From positions 319,338-383,337 of the forward strand of contig NZ_LMUR01000022.1 of NCBI RefSeq assembly GCF_009765825.1: a stretch of DNA of 64,000 nucleotides, read 5' to 3'. The stretch comes from Granulicella sp. L60 (GTDB lineage: Bacteria > Acidobacteriota > Terriglobia > Terriglobales > Acidobacteriaceae). This document shows, one piece after another, positions 9,243-17,870 of this stretch (the first letter of the stretch is position 1; every line of letters starts with the position of its first letter). The position numbers and the translations under genes were made by a program. The notes under the pieces were generated by a model. The model did not search any database. It had not been told where the DNA came from and saw only the letters and a program-made list of their open reading frames with translations.

Positions 9243-9578
9243 ATGGCAGGAGCGTTTGAGATTAAGAAATCGAAGGACGGCCAGTTTTACTTCCATCTCA
9301 AGGCCGCGAATGGAGAGATCATCCTCAGAAGCGAGAGCTATACGGAGAAGGCCTCGGCGAAGAACGGTATCGAGTCCGTCAAGAAAAACGCTGCGGACGA
9401 CACCCGGTATGAGCGAAAAGAGGAGAAGAACGGCAAGGCCATGTTCAACCTGAAGGCCGCCAATCACGAGGTCATCGGGACCAGCCAAGGGTATGCGTCG
9501 ACCTCCGGGCGAGAGGAAGGCATCGCCTCGGTGAAGACAAACGCGCCGAACGCCGCGGTACACGACGAGACTGTCTGA
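9243..9578 (+). CDS. DUF1508 (YegP-like) protein
   Basis: A 111-residue cytosolic protein made of two tandem DUF1508 repeats. Repeat one starts at FEIKKSKDGQFYFHLKAANG and ends near GIESVKKNA; repeat two at YERKEEKNGKAMFNLKAAN and ends GIASVKTNA. Each carries the family pattern of aromatic-F-x-L-K-A-x-N followed by I-x-x-S-x-x-Y. The function of the family is not established. A strong Shine-Dalgarno AAGGAGG lies 5 nt before the ATG, and TACAAT 36 nt upstream may be its -10 box. A hairpin terminator follows. Confidence 0.92.
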   Translation: MAGAFEIKKSKDGQFYFHLKAANGEIILRSESYTEKASAKNGIESVKKNAADDTRYERKEEKNGKAMFNLKAANHEVIGTSQGYASTSGREEGIASVKTNAPNAAVHDETV

Positions 9579-9596
9579 ATGTCGTCCACACAACAT

Positions 9597-9628
9597 AAGG
9601 GGCCGAGTGATCTTTCCCCCGGCCCCTT
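9597..9628. terminator. Hairpin between convergent genes
   Basis: AAGGGGCCG and CGGCCCCTT form a perfect 9-bp stem around a 14-nt loop. It separates the DUF1508 gene (plus) from the FecR-domain gene (minus) and could terminate both. Confidence 0.55.
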
Positions 9629-9661
9629 CCCGTTGCGTCTGTATTCATTCCAGCTAGCGGA

Positions 9662-10657
9662 TTAGCGGTGACCGCCGCCGCCGCCGCCGCCGTGGAATCC
9701 ACCACCACCGCCGCCGCTAAATCCGCCGCCACCACGGAAGCTGCCGCCTACCGCTGCACGGGAGTAGCCGCCGCCGTGGAAGCCGTAGCCGCCTCCATAG
9801 CCTCTTCCGTAGAAGCCACGGCCGTAGACGAACCCACCGCCGCCGATGTAGTACGGCGAGTAGAAGCCGTAGCCGAAGGGGCTAAAGAACGGCCCTCCAC
9901 CAGGCAGCCAGGTGTAGCCGTAGAGGCCCGCGTCCCAGAACCAGCCGGGTGCGAAGCCGCCGTAGCCGGGGCCGTAGCCCGCATAGTCGGAGGCTAGGTC
10001 GATGTTCGCCTCACCCAGGTACTGCGAGCGCAGACTGCTCCAGCGGTAGAGATCGTCCTGCGAGCGATCCTTGTCGAAGCCCTGCGGCTTGACGGCCTCG
10101 CTGGCTAATACAAGCTGTTTGCCGCCCTTCACGTCCACCGGCTTCACATTGCTCTGCAGATCGTTGCCGGGGTAGACGGCTAGTTTTCCGTCGAAGGTAC
10201 GCACGGTGTTGTTGTCCGCGTTGAACTCATACAGGCCATTCTTGAGAATCTGGGTCTGACCGCCCTTCTGGTTGATCAGAATCATGTTCTGCGGGTAGAG
10301 CTGGTCAGCTTCGATCTCGGCGCGTCCGCGCTCCAGCTGCACCTCGGTGTGCGTCAGGTTCGGCGTCACCATCTTCAGGGTCGTGTCCTTGTCGAGGCGA
10401 AGGAAGACACCCGGCGTCAGCAGAATCTCCACCTTGCCGTTCGCGGTAGAGATGTACTGTCCCTCGCCGAGAGCAGCCATACCGACCGAACTGGCCGAGA
10501 CCTGGTGGCCGTCGATCGACGCCTGACCCTCTACATAGTTCAGGGTGCCGGGACGGGCCTGGTTACCGCCCATCTGGCCCATCTGGGCATACGTCGGAAC
10601 CGTCAGTGCCGCCGCTAACGAAAACGCAAGAGCCAACTTCAAACCTGGGATCTTCAT
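9662..10657 (-). CDS. Secreted FecR-domain protein with glycine-rich tail
   Basis: A 331-residue exported protein. A signal peptide (KIPGLKLALAFSLAAALTV...AYAQ-like end at PTYAQ) is followed by a FecR-type beta domain (about 30-165, with EGQYISTANGKVEILLTPG and LRLDKDTTLKMV). From about residue 205 the chain becomes Gly/Tyr/Phe-rich and ends in GGG runs and a terminal GHR, likely disordered or adhesive. ATG 10657 is preferred over the upstream TTG because AGAGG lies 7 nt before it. No FecA or sigma factor is adjacent, so an iron-signalling role is not supported; a surface role is equally possible. Confidence 0.85.
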   Translation of the reverse strand: MKIPGLKLALAFSLAAALTVPTYAQMGQMGGNQARPGTLNYVEGQASIDGHQVSASSVGMAALGEGQYISTANGKVEILLTPGVFLRLDKDTTLKMVTPNLTHTEVQLERGRAEIEADQLYPQNMILINQKGGQTQILKNGLYEFNADNNTVRTFDGKLAVYPGNDLQSNVKPVDVKGGKQLVLASEAVKPQGFDKDRSQDDLYRWSSLRSQYLGEANIDLASDYAGYGPGYGGFAPGWFWDAGLYGYTWLPGGGPFFSPFGYGFYSPYYIGGGGFVYGRGFYGRGYGGGYGFHGGGYSRAAVGGSFRGGGGFSGGGGGGFHGGGGGGGHR

Positions 10658-10944
10658 AACCAAACCTCTGCAATGTTAGATGTGCCAGAGAGCGAAAAGT
10701 CACATCGTCTTCAGCTCGATGCCACGCGTAAACCCCTGTAAACAAGCGGTTGTTTCGATATTGTCTATGTTCTGTCACGCACGCAACATCTTGCGGAAGT
10801 CCGTGTTTAAGATGTACGGCGGGCGCACCGCGACGACCCAACTCCTGCGTCGGGATGGATGCTCGATACTGCCTGGTTTTGTGTCTGAACTCGCGATCAG
10901 GAAGGCCCGATTCGAGACGCCTCAAAAATCTTCAGAAAAGAATG

Positions 10945-11101
10945 AAAAAGCTGGCGTAGTTTCCGCCAGCTTTTCTATTGCATCTCCAGCCATACGAACT
11001 ACCACAACTTCACCACGTTCACCATGCAAACTCACCACGTTTGCACGCAGGAAATTGCAAAAACCCCTGCAAAAATACCACTCCACCACACTCTAAAAAA
11101 A
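10945..11101 (-). repeat. GTGGTG-rich 3' element, copy 1 (after hslU)
   Basis: On the minus strand, directly after the hslU stop codon, a T-run is followed by GTGGTGGAGTGG, further TTTTT and AGGGGTTTTTG blocks, a series of GTGGTGA words, then GAAACTACGCCAG about 150 nt from the stop. The same order of blocks occurs after ruvB and after the metallophosphoesterase gene. Here the end box is part of a hairpin, GCTGGCG...CGCCAGC, with flanking A/T runs that may act as a terminator. The remaining 10658-10944 shows nothing else recognisable. Confidence 0.75.
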
Positions 11102-12682
<1,581 letters not shown>

Positions 12683-12744
12683 GGTGCGGTACTCCTGGTC
12701 GCGAGAAAGCTGCGACGCATTTTAAGTGGTACGAAGGTTGGACG

Positions 12745-13401
12745 CTACCGGTTCGCCGGCGATTCGGACTTGAGCTCTTCGATCGTCATCTGGTCGTTGG
12801 TGTAGATGCAGATCTGTCCGGCGATCTTGAGGCTCTTCACGGCGATCTCGCGTGCGCTCAGGTCGGTGTTCTCCATGAGGGCGCGTGCGCTGGCCAGCGC
12901 GTAGCTACCGCCGCTGCCGATAGTAGCGATGCCCTCATCCGGATCGATCACGTCGCCGGTGCCGGAGAGGAGGAAGGTCTGCTTCGGGTCGGCCACGATA
13001 AGCAGGGCTTCGAGCTGACGCAGCATCTTGTCGGTACGCCAGTCCTTGGCGAGCTCTACGGCTGCGCGTCCCAGGTTTCCGGCGTACTGCTCCAGCTTGA
13101 CCTCGAACCGGGCGAAGAGAGAGAAGGCGTCCGCGGTGGATCCGGCAAAACCGGCGAGCACTTTATCTTGATAGAGGCGGCGGATCTTTTTGGCGGACGA
13201 CTTCATGACGGTTGCGCCGAGCGAGACCTGACCATCAGCGGCCATGACCACGGAGTCGCCGCGGCGGACGCAGATGACGGTGGTCGAACGGATGCGCCGA
13301 CCGTCTCCGAGATCGAGCGGATGGGCGAGGCCGGGCAGAGATGCGGGAGCGGCTTTGACGGAGGCGGACAACTTTGCAGCGTGAGAAAAAGACGGATTCA
13401 T
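12745..13401 (-). CDS. hslV: HslV, peptidase subunit of the HslUV protease
   Basis: A proteasome-beta-type threonine protease forming two hexameric rings. In the family the mature enzyme begins with Thr1 of TTIVSVRRG right after the initiator Met. Here the equivalent Thr40 in [11 protein letters not shown] is preceded by 39 residues, so either the chain has a propeptide that must be removed or Thr40 is not the terminus. The catalytic-core segments [30 protein letters not shown] and [15 protein letters not shown] are intact. GGAGG sits 6 nt before ATG 13401, and no start codon lies near Thr40 in this frame. It heads the hslV-hslU operon. Confidence 0.95.
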   Translation of the reverse strand: MNPSFSHAAKLSASVKAAPASLPGLAHPLDLGDGRRIRSTTVICVRRGDSVVMAADGQVSLGATVMKSSAKKIRRLYQDKVLAGFAGSTADAFSLFARFEVKLEQYAGNLGRAAVELAKDWRTDKMLRQLEALLIVADPKQTFLLSGTGDVIDPDEGIATIGSGGSYALASARALMENTDLSAREIAVKSLKIAGQICIYTNDQMTIEELKSESPANR

Positions 13402-13541
13402 GGTCAACCTCCAGTATATCGCCTGCCGGCTGCGGCTCGGTGATGTGTGAATTCTGAACCCTTTTTGGTGTTCTGATTACTGAGACAGCACCTTCCTGCT
13501 GCCAGCTGGCTCGCTTTGGGCTATGCTTTTGGGCAGAGCCT

Positions 13542-14051
13542 GTGATTTCGCTGATTCCAAATCATCTGCCGCTTGCACTGCGGTCGCCGAGGGCCCTCAT
13601 CGCGATTGGGGTGGGAGTCGCTGCGACAGCGGGGATTGCGGGCTACGTACTGACTCGGCCGAAGCCGACAGCTGAAGAGATTGAGCGTGAACGCCGCGAG
13701 ATGCTCTCCCGGACGGGGCGCATCACGGACGGAACGATCATGGATACTTTGGTCACGGAAGCGCAGGATGACCGTGCTGAGGCGGCGGAGATGCTCTCAC
13801 AGGATGAGATCTCTGATTCGTTGCCGCGGATTATTTTGTACAACTATCGCATTGCGGGCGTGTCGTACGAGTGTGCGCAGGATGTGACTGCTCTGGCGGA
13901 GCATGTTCACGACATTCGCACGGATCTGCCGATTCAGGTTCGCTACGCTCCGCATAATCCGGGAAACAGCATCGTGGTGGCGGAGTCGTGGAGCGGGCTG
14001 AGGCTTAGTTCGTCGCATCCGCACCGGAGCAGCTCCGCAGGGACGGTTTAG
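13542..14051 (+). CDS. Hypothetical membrane-anchored protein
   Basis: A 169-residue protein starting at GTG 13542, not assigned to a family. Residues ~18-38 (LIAIGVGVAATAGIAGYVLT) form one transmembrane helix, followed by a charged helix EEIERERREMLSRTGR and a soluble domain with RIILYNYRIAGVSYECAQDVT and IQVRYAPHNPGNSIV, which recalls the DUF3592-like pattern of a beta-rich domain. A single Cys is present. The Shine-Dalgarno is weak. Its neighbours (hslV on the opposite strand and the CDF gene downstream) give no functional hint. Confidence 0.6.
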   Translation: MISLIPNHLPLALRSPRALIAIGVGVAATAGIAGYVLTRPKPTAEEIERERREMLSRTGRITDGTIMDTLVTEAQDDRAEAAEMLSQDEISDSLPRIILYNYRIAGVSYECAQDVTALAEHVHDIRTDLPIQVRYAPHNPGNSIVVAESWSGLRLSSSHPHRSSSAGTV

Positions 14052-14112
14052 TCTGGCTGGAGTGTTCTGATACGGACTTGGCCGATTTGGTTCGTCTTTT
14101 GCGGATCGTTCA

Positions 14113-14141
14113 TTGAATGCGGACTCGGCGCAGACTACACT
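14113..14141 (+). promoter_or_regulatory. Promoter of the CDF transporter gene
   Basis: TTGAAT, a 17-nt spacer and TACACT (14136-14141), followed by 7 nt and ATG 14149. No Shine-Dalgarno is present, so the mRNA is probably leaderless. Confidence 0.6.
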
Positions 14142-14148
14142 TGTCGTT

Positions 14149-15096
14149 ATGCATATGGTCGCAACCCCGAACAGGAAGATGCAGCGGGTACTGCAGTTTT
14201 CCATGGCGCTGACGCTGGCGTATGTCGGGGCTACGTTCTACTTTGGCGTTCGTGCTCACTCGCTGGCGCTGATCTCTGAGGCTGGTCATAATGTCAGCGA
14301 CCTGCTGGCGATTGCATTGTCGTTCGTCGCGGTGTACTTCCAGGGACGGCCAGCGACGGAGCAGAAGACCTTTGGCTATCAGCGCGCCGGTGTTCTGGCG
14401 GCGTTCGTCAATGCGTCGACGCTGGTGGTGCTTGCTGCGTGGATTGCGATTGCGGCGATTCATCGGCTGAGTCATCCGGTTCCGGTGCAGCCGGTGTTGA
14501 TGATGATCGTCGCGGCTGCGGGCGTGCTGATGAACGGGACGGTTGCGACGCTGCTTTGGCGGTTCTCCGGCGATGTGAACATCCGTAGCGTGTTTCTGCA
14601 CATGCTCGGCGATACGCTTTCGACGGCGGCGGTGATCGTGGGTGGAGCTGTGATCTACTTTACTGGTGTCACGTGGATCGATCCGCTGCTCTCGATCGTG
14701 ATTGCAGGGATGATCCTGTGGAGTTCGGTAGGGATCATTCGCGAGACGTTGAACATCCTGCTCGAAGGAACGCCGCGCAATCTGCGATTGGGCGAGATTC
14801 GCAGTGCGATGCAGTCGGTCGAAGGCGTTCTGGATGTGCATGACCTGCATGTGTGGAGTCTTGGTTCGCAGTCACATGCGCTGGCTAGTCATATCACGAT
14901 TGAGGAGATGCCGATGTCGGAGTGCAGCAGCATTCTGACGGGGATCAACTGCGCTCTGCGGGACAAGTTTCACATTACGCATACGACGATTCAGTTTGAA
15001 ACGACTGGATGCGAGACCACGCATGGGTGCAGTGCGCCGCCGGAGCTTGAGGCTGTCGGGGCACATGGGCATGACCATCATGGGCACTCTCACTAA
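14149..15096 (+). CDS. Cation diffusion facilitator (CDF) family metal exporter
   Basis: A 315-residue ZitB/CzcD-like efflux protein for divalent metals such as zinc. Six transmembrane segments occupy about residues 15-200. The metal-site motifs are HNVSD at 47-51 (helix II) and HMLGD in helix V. The cytosolic C-terminal domain contains HDLHVWSLGS and ends in a His-rich tail GHDHHGHSH that could bind metal. ATG 14149 is chosen because of the promoter geometry; the frame is open up to TTG 14113. No metal-responsive regulator is adjacent. Confidence 0.93.
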   Translation: MHMVATPNRKMQRVLQFSMALTLAYVGATFYFGVRAHSLALISEAGHNVSDLLAIALSFVAVYFQGRPATEQKTFGYQRAGVLAAFVNASTLVVLAAWIAIAAIHRLSHPVPVQPVLMMIVAAAGVLMNGTVATLLWRFSGDVNIRSVFLHMLGDTLSTAAVIVGGAVIYFTGVTWIDPLLSIVIAGMILWSSVGIIRETLNILLEGTPRNLRLGEIRSAMQSVEGVLDVHDLHVWSLGSQSHALASHITIEEMPMSECSSILTGINCALRDKFHITHTTIQFETTGCETTHGCSAPPELEAVGAHGHDHHGHSH

Positions 15097-15117
15097 TCTC
15101 TAAAAATATGGCCTGAC

Positions 15118-15230
15118 GGCTGGTCGCCCTGCGCGGGCGGCGATCACTTCGTGATTTGTGTATCCCTTCGGTTGCGGCTCCCGTTGGTCGCTTTGATGTC
15201 TGTGCCGACCAACGGGAGGGCTGCGCGAAG
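15118..15230. repeat. BIME-like repeat, diverged copy
   Basis: A degenerate relative of the GTCACTTCGTGAC-containing repeat (here GATCACTTCGTGATTTGTGTA at 15140-15160) is followed by a 13-bp perfect inverted repeat, CTCCCGTTGGTCG (15178-15190) and CGACCAACGGGAG (15206-15218). Confidence 0.7.
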
Positions 15231-15234
15231 GTGC

Positions 15235-15657
15235 TTACAAGAGGGTGGCGTCGAGGGTGATGGTTGCGGCCTTGAGGACCCTGGAGACAGGGCAGTTGAT
15301 CTCGGCATTGTGGGCGAGCTCGTCGAACTTTGCCTTGTCGATGCCGGGGACCTTGGCCTTGGTGGTGAGGTGAATCTTGGTGATGGTGGGGGCGTCGTGG
15401 ACGTCGAGGGTGAGGACGGCGGTGGTCTCGATGGAGTCGGGGGTGAGGCCGGCCTTGGTGATCTCTCCGCTGAGGGCCATGGTGAAGCAGCCGGCGTGAG
15501 CGGCGGCGATGAGCTCTTCGGGGTTGGTGCCTACGCCGTCGGCGAAGCGGGTCTTGAAGCTGTACTGCGTCTCCTTGAGCGTGCCGCTCTGTGTGGAGAT
15601 GGTGCCGGTTCCGTCCATGATCTTGCCGTGCCAGACTGCGCTTGCGCTACGATCCAT
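15235..15657 (-). CDS. OsmC family peroxiredoxin
   Basis: A 140-residue thiol peroxidase of the OsmC/Ohr superfamily, reducing organic hydroperoxides. The two redox cysteines are Cys57 in [11 protein letters not shown] and Cys122 in AEINCPVSR, the positions typical of the family. The segment [17 protein letters not shown] matches the OsmC subgroup more than Ohr. AAGGAGA is placed correctly before the ATG. It is monocistronic, sitting between a repeat region and the divergent zinc-ribbon gene. Confidence 0.93.
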   Translation of the reverse strand: MDRSASAVWHGKIMDGTGTISTQSGTLKETQYSFKTRFADGVGTNPEELIAAAHAGCFTMALSGEITKAGLTPDSIETTAVLTLDVHDAPTITKIHLTTKAKVPGIDKAKFDELAHNAEINCPVSRVLKAATITLDATLL

Positions 15658-15735
15658 CGTGATTTCTCCTTGTGTCGTGTCAGCTGTTACCTATCAACAG
15701 TACCTTCTTCGATGCCTGGTCTTGGCGAATGGACG

Positions 15736-15763
15736 TTGAAAAAGTGGCTTCGTGCGGTAGCAT
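15736..15763 (+). promoter_or_regulatory. Promoter of the zinc-ribbon gene
   Basis: TTGAAA, a 16-nt spacer and TAGCAT (15758-15763), then 6 nt to ATG 15770. No Shine-Dalgarno is visible. Confidence 0.6.
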
Positions 15764-15769
15764 CGTCGG

Positions 15770-15961
15770 ATGCAGACGGTAGGCGATCCGATGGCGAATG
15801 AATCCGCTTATGAATCCGACGCTGCGTGCCCGATCTCCGCAGTGGAGAGTGAGCATCACTCCCGCTTCTGCCCGACGTGCAGCTCGCGGCTGGAGGATAG
15901 CCGTTGCAAGCTGGTGTGCCGGACGTGCGGTTACTTTCTTAGCTGCGCGGATTTTTACTAG
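15770..15961 (+). CDS. Small zinc-ribbon protein
   Basis: A 63-residue protein. The C-terminal half has FCPTCSSRLEDSRCKLVC and RTCGYFLSCADFY, giving CPTC and CRTC knuckles typical of a zinc ribbon plus two extra cysteines; the N-terminal half is acidic and probably disordered. Start 15770 is supported by the promoter 6 nt upstream; ATG 15791 is an alternative. The role is unknown; compact zinc ribbons of this type often act as nucleic-acid or protein adaptors. The sharp end at SCADFY looks deliberate, so I consider it a true gene. Confidence 0.75.
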   Translation: MQTVGDPMANESAYESDAACPISAVESEHHSRFCPTCSSRLEDSRCKLVCRTCGYFLSCADFY

Positions 15962-16360
15962 CGCGTCGCCTATTCGACCTCTGGGGGTACCCCCTCCCCT
16001 GGGGGTACCCCTTGCTAAAGGGTTTTATTTCAATGTTTTACGATTTTAGGTCCATGTAAAATATTCATTCGAAGAGGGTTGCGGGTAAAAATCTCTTTCT
16101 AAAGGAGTTATTCTTTTGGACGCGGATTTGGAGCTTTTTTTCGTCGGAGTGCCGGGCTTTTTTACCTCTATATCCAGTATAGGTGGCGGGGTATAACTTC
16201 TACGCCACGCGAATCTTCTTGTCTGGCGCGGGTTTTGTTCGATGTGGGGCTTGACAGATTTTCAACAGGGGCAGAGCGGTGGGACCACTCGGGCGGGCCA
16301 TCCCAAGGCTGCTATGTGCATCCAAAGGTTGTAGATCCGATTACCAAGGAGAGACGTACG
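15962..16360. other. Intergenic region with tandem GGGGTACCCC palindromes
   Basis: No gene is supported. Two copies of CTGGGGGTACCCC begin at 15981 and 15999 (18-bp period), each containing a palindrome centred on GTAC. They are followed by an AT-rich stretch with TAAAATATTC and CTAAAGGAGTTA. TTGACA at 16251-16256 is a good -35 match, but I see no convincing -10 box at the right distance. Confidence 0.6.
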
Positions 16361-16702
16361 ATGAGACGGGCCCAGATTTTTGCAGCGAAGTTTGTAGTGC
16401 TTGCGATGTTAGGCGGGATGATGGCGGTAGCACAGGAGACGACGCCTGCTCCGCAGACGTCTCCGGCTCCGGCGGCTGCTTCAGCGCCAGCCTCGACATC
16501 ACCGTCGTCGGCGACGATGTCGAAGTCGGAGATGAAGGCGCAGAAGGCACAGCAGAAAAAAGAAGAAAAAGCTGCAAACGCGAACGCGAAGGCTGCGAAG
16601 GCCGATGCGAAGGCGAAGCAGCAGCACGACAAGGCTCTGCAGGCGCAGGAGAAGGCCAGCCCGAGTGGTTCGACGGCCAATACTCCTCCTCCTCAGAACT
16701 AA
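16361..16702 (+). CDS. Secreted Ala/Lys-rich low-complexity protein
   Basis: A 113-residue exported protein of unknown function. The signal peptide (RRAQIFAAKFVVLAMLGGMM, cleavage near AVAQ-ET) is followed by a Pro/Ala/Ser-rich segment and then a Lys/Ala/Gln-rich helix (about 52-98, MKAQKAQQKKEEKAANANAK) likely to form a single charged alpha-helix or coiled coil. It ends in a Pro/Gln tail. AAGGAGAG precedes ATG 16361 by 8 nt. The longer reading from 16235 adds no signal-like sequence. Confidence 0.65.
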   Translation: MRRAQIFAAKFVVLAMLGGMMAVAQETTPAPQTSPAPAAASAPASTSPSSATMSKSEMKAQKAQQKKEEKAANANAKAAKADAKAKQQHDKALQAQEKASPSGSTANTPPPQN

Positions 16703-16868
16703 AGACTCGACAGTATGACAGTGCAGACGCAGGTGCGATTTGAGTGATGCGGGTTCGGCGAAGGCGGTTGCGGCTATTGGTTCATGCCTATCGCTTGCGG
16801 CATTACGGTGGGGATCTCAGACGACAGGGCTGACGTGGACGATATCGCGCAGGACTCACTTCCTGCCG

Positions 16869-17060
16869 ATGAACTGCGTGTTGTTCTGGGTGGTGGTGGT
16901 GGTTTCGGTGTCGCTTATGTTGCTATTGATGCTGAGGGGACGCTCGAACGAGAACCAGTATGGCGGGGAGATTATCCGGGTGGAGGGGCTGGAGGATTCC
17001 GTGGTGCTGAATGCGGATTTTGCGGACGCGCTGCGGGGAGAACTACAGGAGAAAGAGTAG
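16869..17060 (+). CDS. Possible small membrane protein
   Basis: A 63-residue frame with one strong transmembrane segment (VLFWVVVVVSVSLMLLLML) and a charged tail ending ALRGELQEKE. The same frame is open upstream to TTG 16740. No ribosome-binding site or promoter is obvious and I recognise no family, so this may be spurious. Confidence 0.3.
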   Translation: MNCVLFWVVVVVSVSLMLLLMLRGRSNENQYGGEIIRVEGLEDSVVLNADFADALRGELQEKE

Positions 17061-17137
17061 GGCGAAGAGGTGGCATGTCGTTCGATCCGTAGTCTGTTGA
17101 TCGATGCATAGGCTGCTAATGTAAGTTCACTGCCTGC

Positions 17138-17737
17138 CTACAGTTTTCGGGACTCGATCAGAATGAGTATTTGCGACGCTGCGGATTTAGCGTGTTGCAA
17201 CAGCGCGGTCTCTTCGATTGCTGCCGTTCCAAGCAGAATCGATTCGAACCATCCCGAACGCAACAGACCAGCGAAGGCATCCGCAACCCTGAGGGCGTCT
17301 TTGATCTTCCAGCCTTGCGAAGGGCTCCACCGATTCAGGTACTCCACCATAAGCGCGTTGCGGCCTTCGATGACCTCTTTGGAGTAGCGCTTTCCAAGCT
17401 CCGGGAACCTCCCGGCATCGCGTAAGACAACTCGGTAGAGCGCCAGTTGCTCTGACGACAAGGCATGCCGGAGATACTCGATGGCCGCGAGATTTAGGCC
17501 TGTTCGAGGACTCTTCGCCGGCCAGTCGCGTGGCGCGGGGCTCTCGTTCCCTTCGACCGAACAGGCGGCCTGCATCACTGCCATGAACAGGTCGTCCTTG
17601 TTCTCAAAGTGCCGGTAGACGGTTTTGATGGAGACGCCGGCTCCCTTTGCGATGCTGTCCATGGAGGTGTCGGCGTAGCCTCCGGTCAAAAACGCCTCCC
17701 GCGCAGCGTTCACGATCAGTGCGCGCTTCCGTTTCAT
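17138..17737 (-). CDS. TetR family transcriptional regulator
   Basis: From ATG 17737 it is 199 residues, the normal TetR length. The N-terminal HTH is clear: RALIVNAAREAFLTGGYADT then SMDSIAKGAGVSIKTVYRHF and ENKDDLF. The C-terminal domain contains LRHALSSEQLALYRVVLRD, typical of the AcrR-like TetR_C group. The frame is open to TTG 17818, but that start would add 27 residues and overlap the operator-like palindrome. AAAGG lies 8 nt before ATG 17737. It is divergent from the SDR gene, its probable target along with itself. The inducer is unknown. Confidence 0.92.
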   Translation of the reverse strand: MKRKRALIVNAAREAFLTGGYADTSMDSIAKGAGVSIKTVYRHFENKDDLFMAVMQAACSVEGNESPAPRDWPAKSPRTGLNLAAIEYLRHALSSEQLALYRVVLRDAGRFPELGKRYSKEVIEGRNALMVEYLNRWSPSQGWKIKDALRVADAFAGLLRSGWFESILLGTAAIEETALLQHAKSAASQILILIESRKL

Positions 17738-17808
17738 CAACGATGCCTTTGGGTCATCATCCTGCCAGGTCTTCAAGGTCGCTCCATGATTCAGGTCTCT
17801 TGACACAT

Positions 17809-17834
17809 CATACGACAACGCATAGTGTCGTATG
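17809..17834. promoter_or_regulatory. Operator-like palindrome between TetR and SDR genes
   Basis: CATACGACA, 8-nt spacer, TGTCGTATG: perfect 9-bp inverted repeat in the divergent control region. A related ACGACA-type half-site recurs 3' of it (TAACGACATTGATCGTTGTCG), so a second weaker site is likely. Confidence 0.75.
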
Positions 17835-17870
17835 TAACGACATTGATCGTTGTCGTTTAGTGGAGGCGTT

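Noticed and set aside
8866-9453. A 195-residue plus-strand frame across the DUF1508 start.
   Set aside because: It overlaps the well-supported DUF1508 gene in another frame and becomes Arg/Ser-rich there, a sign of out-of-frame reading.
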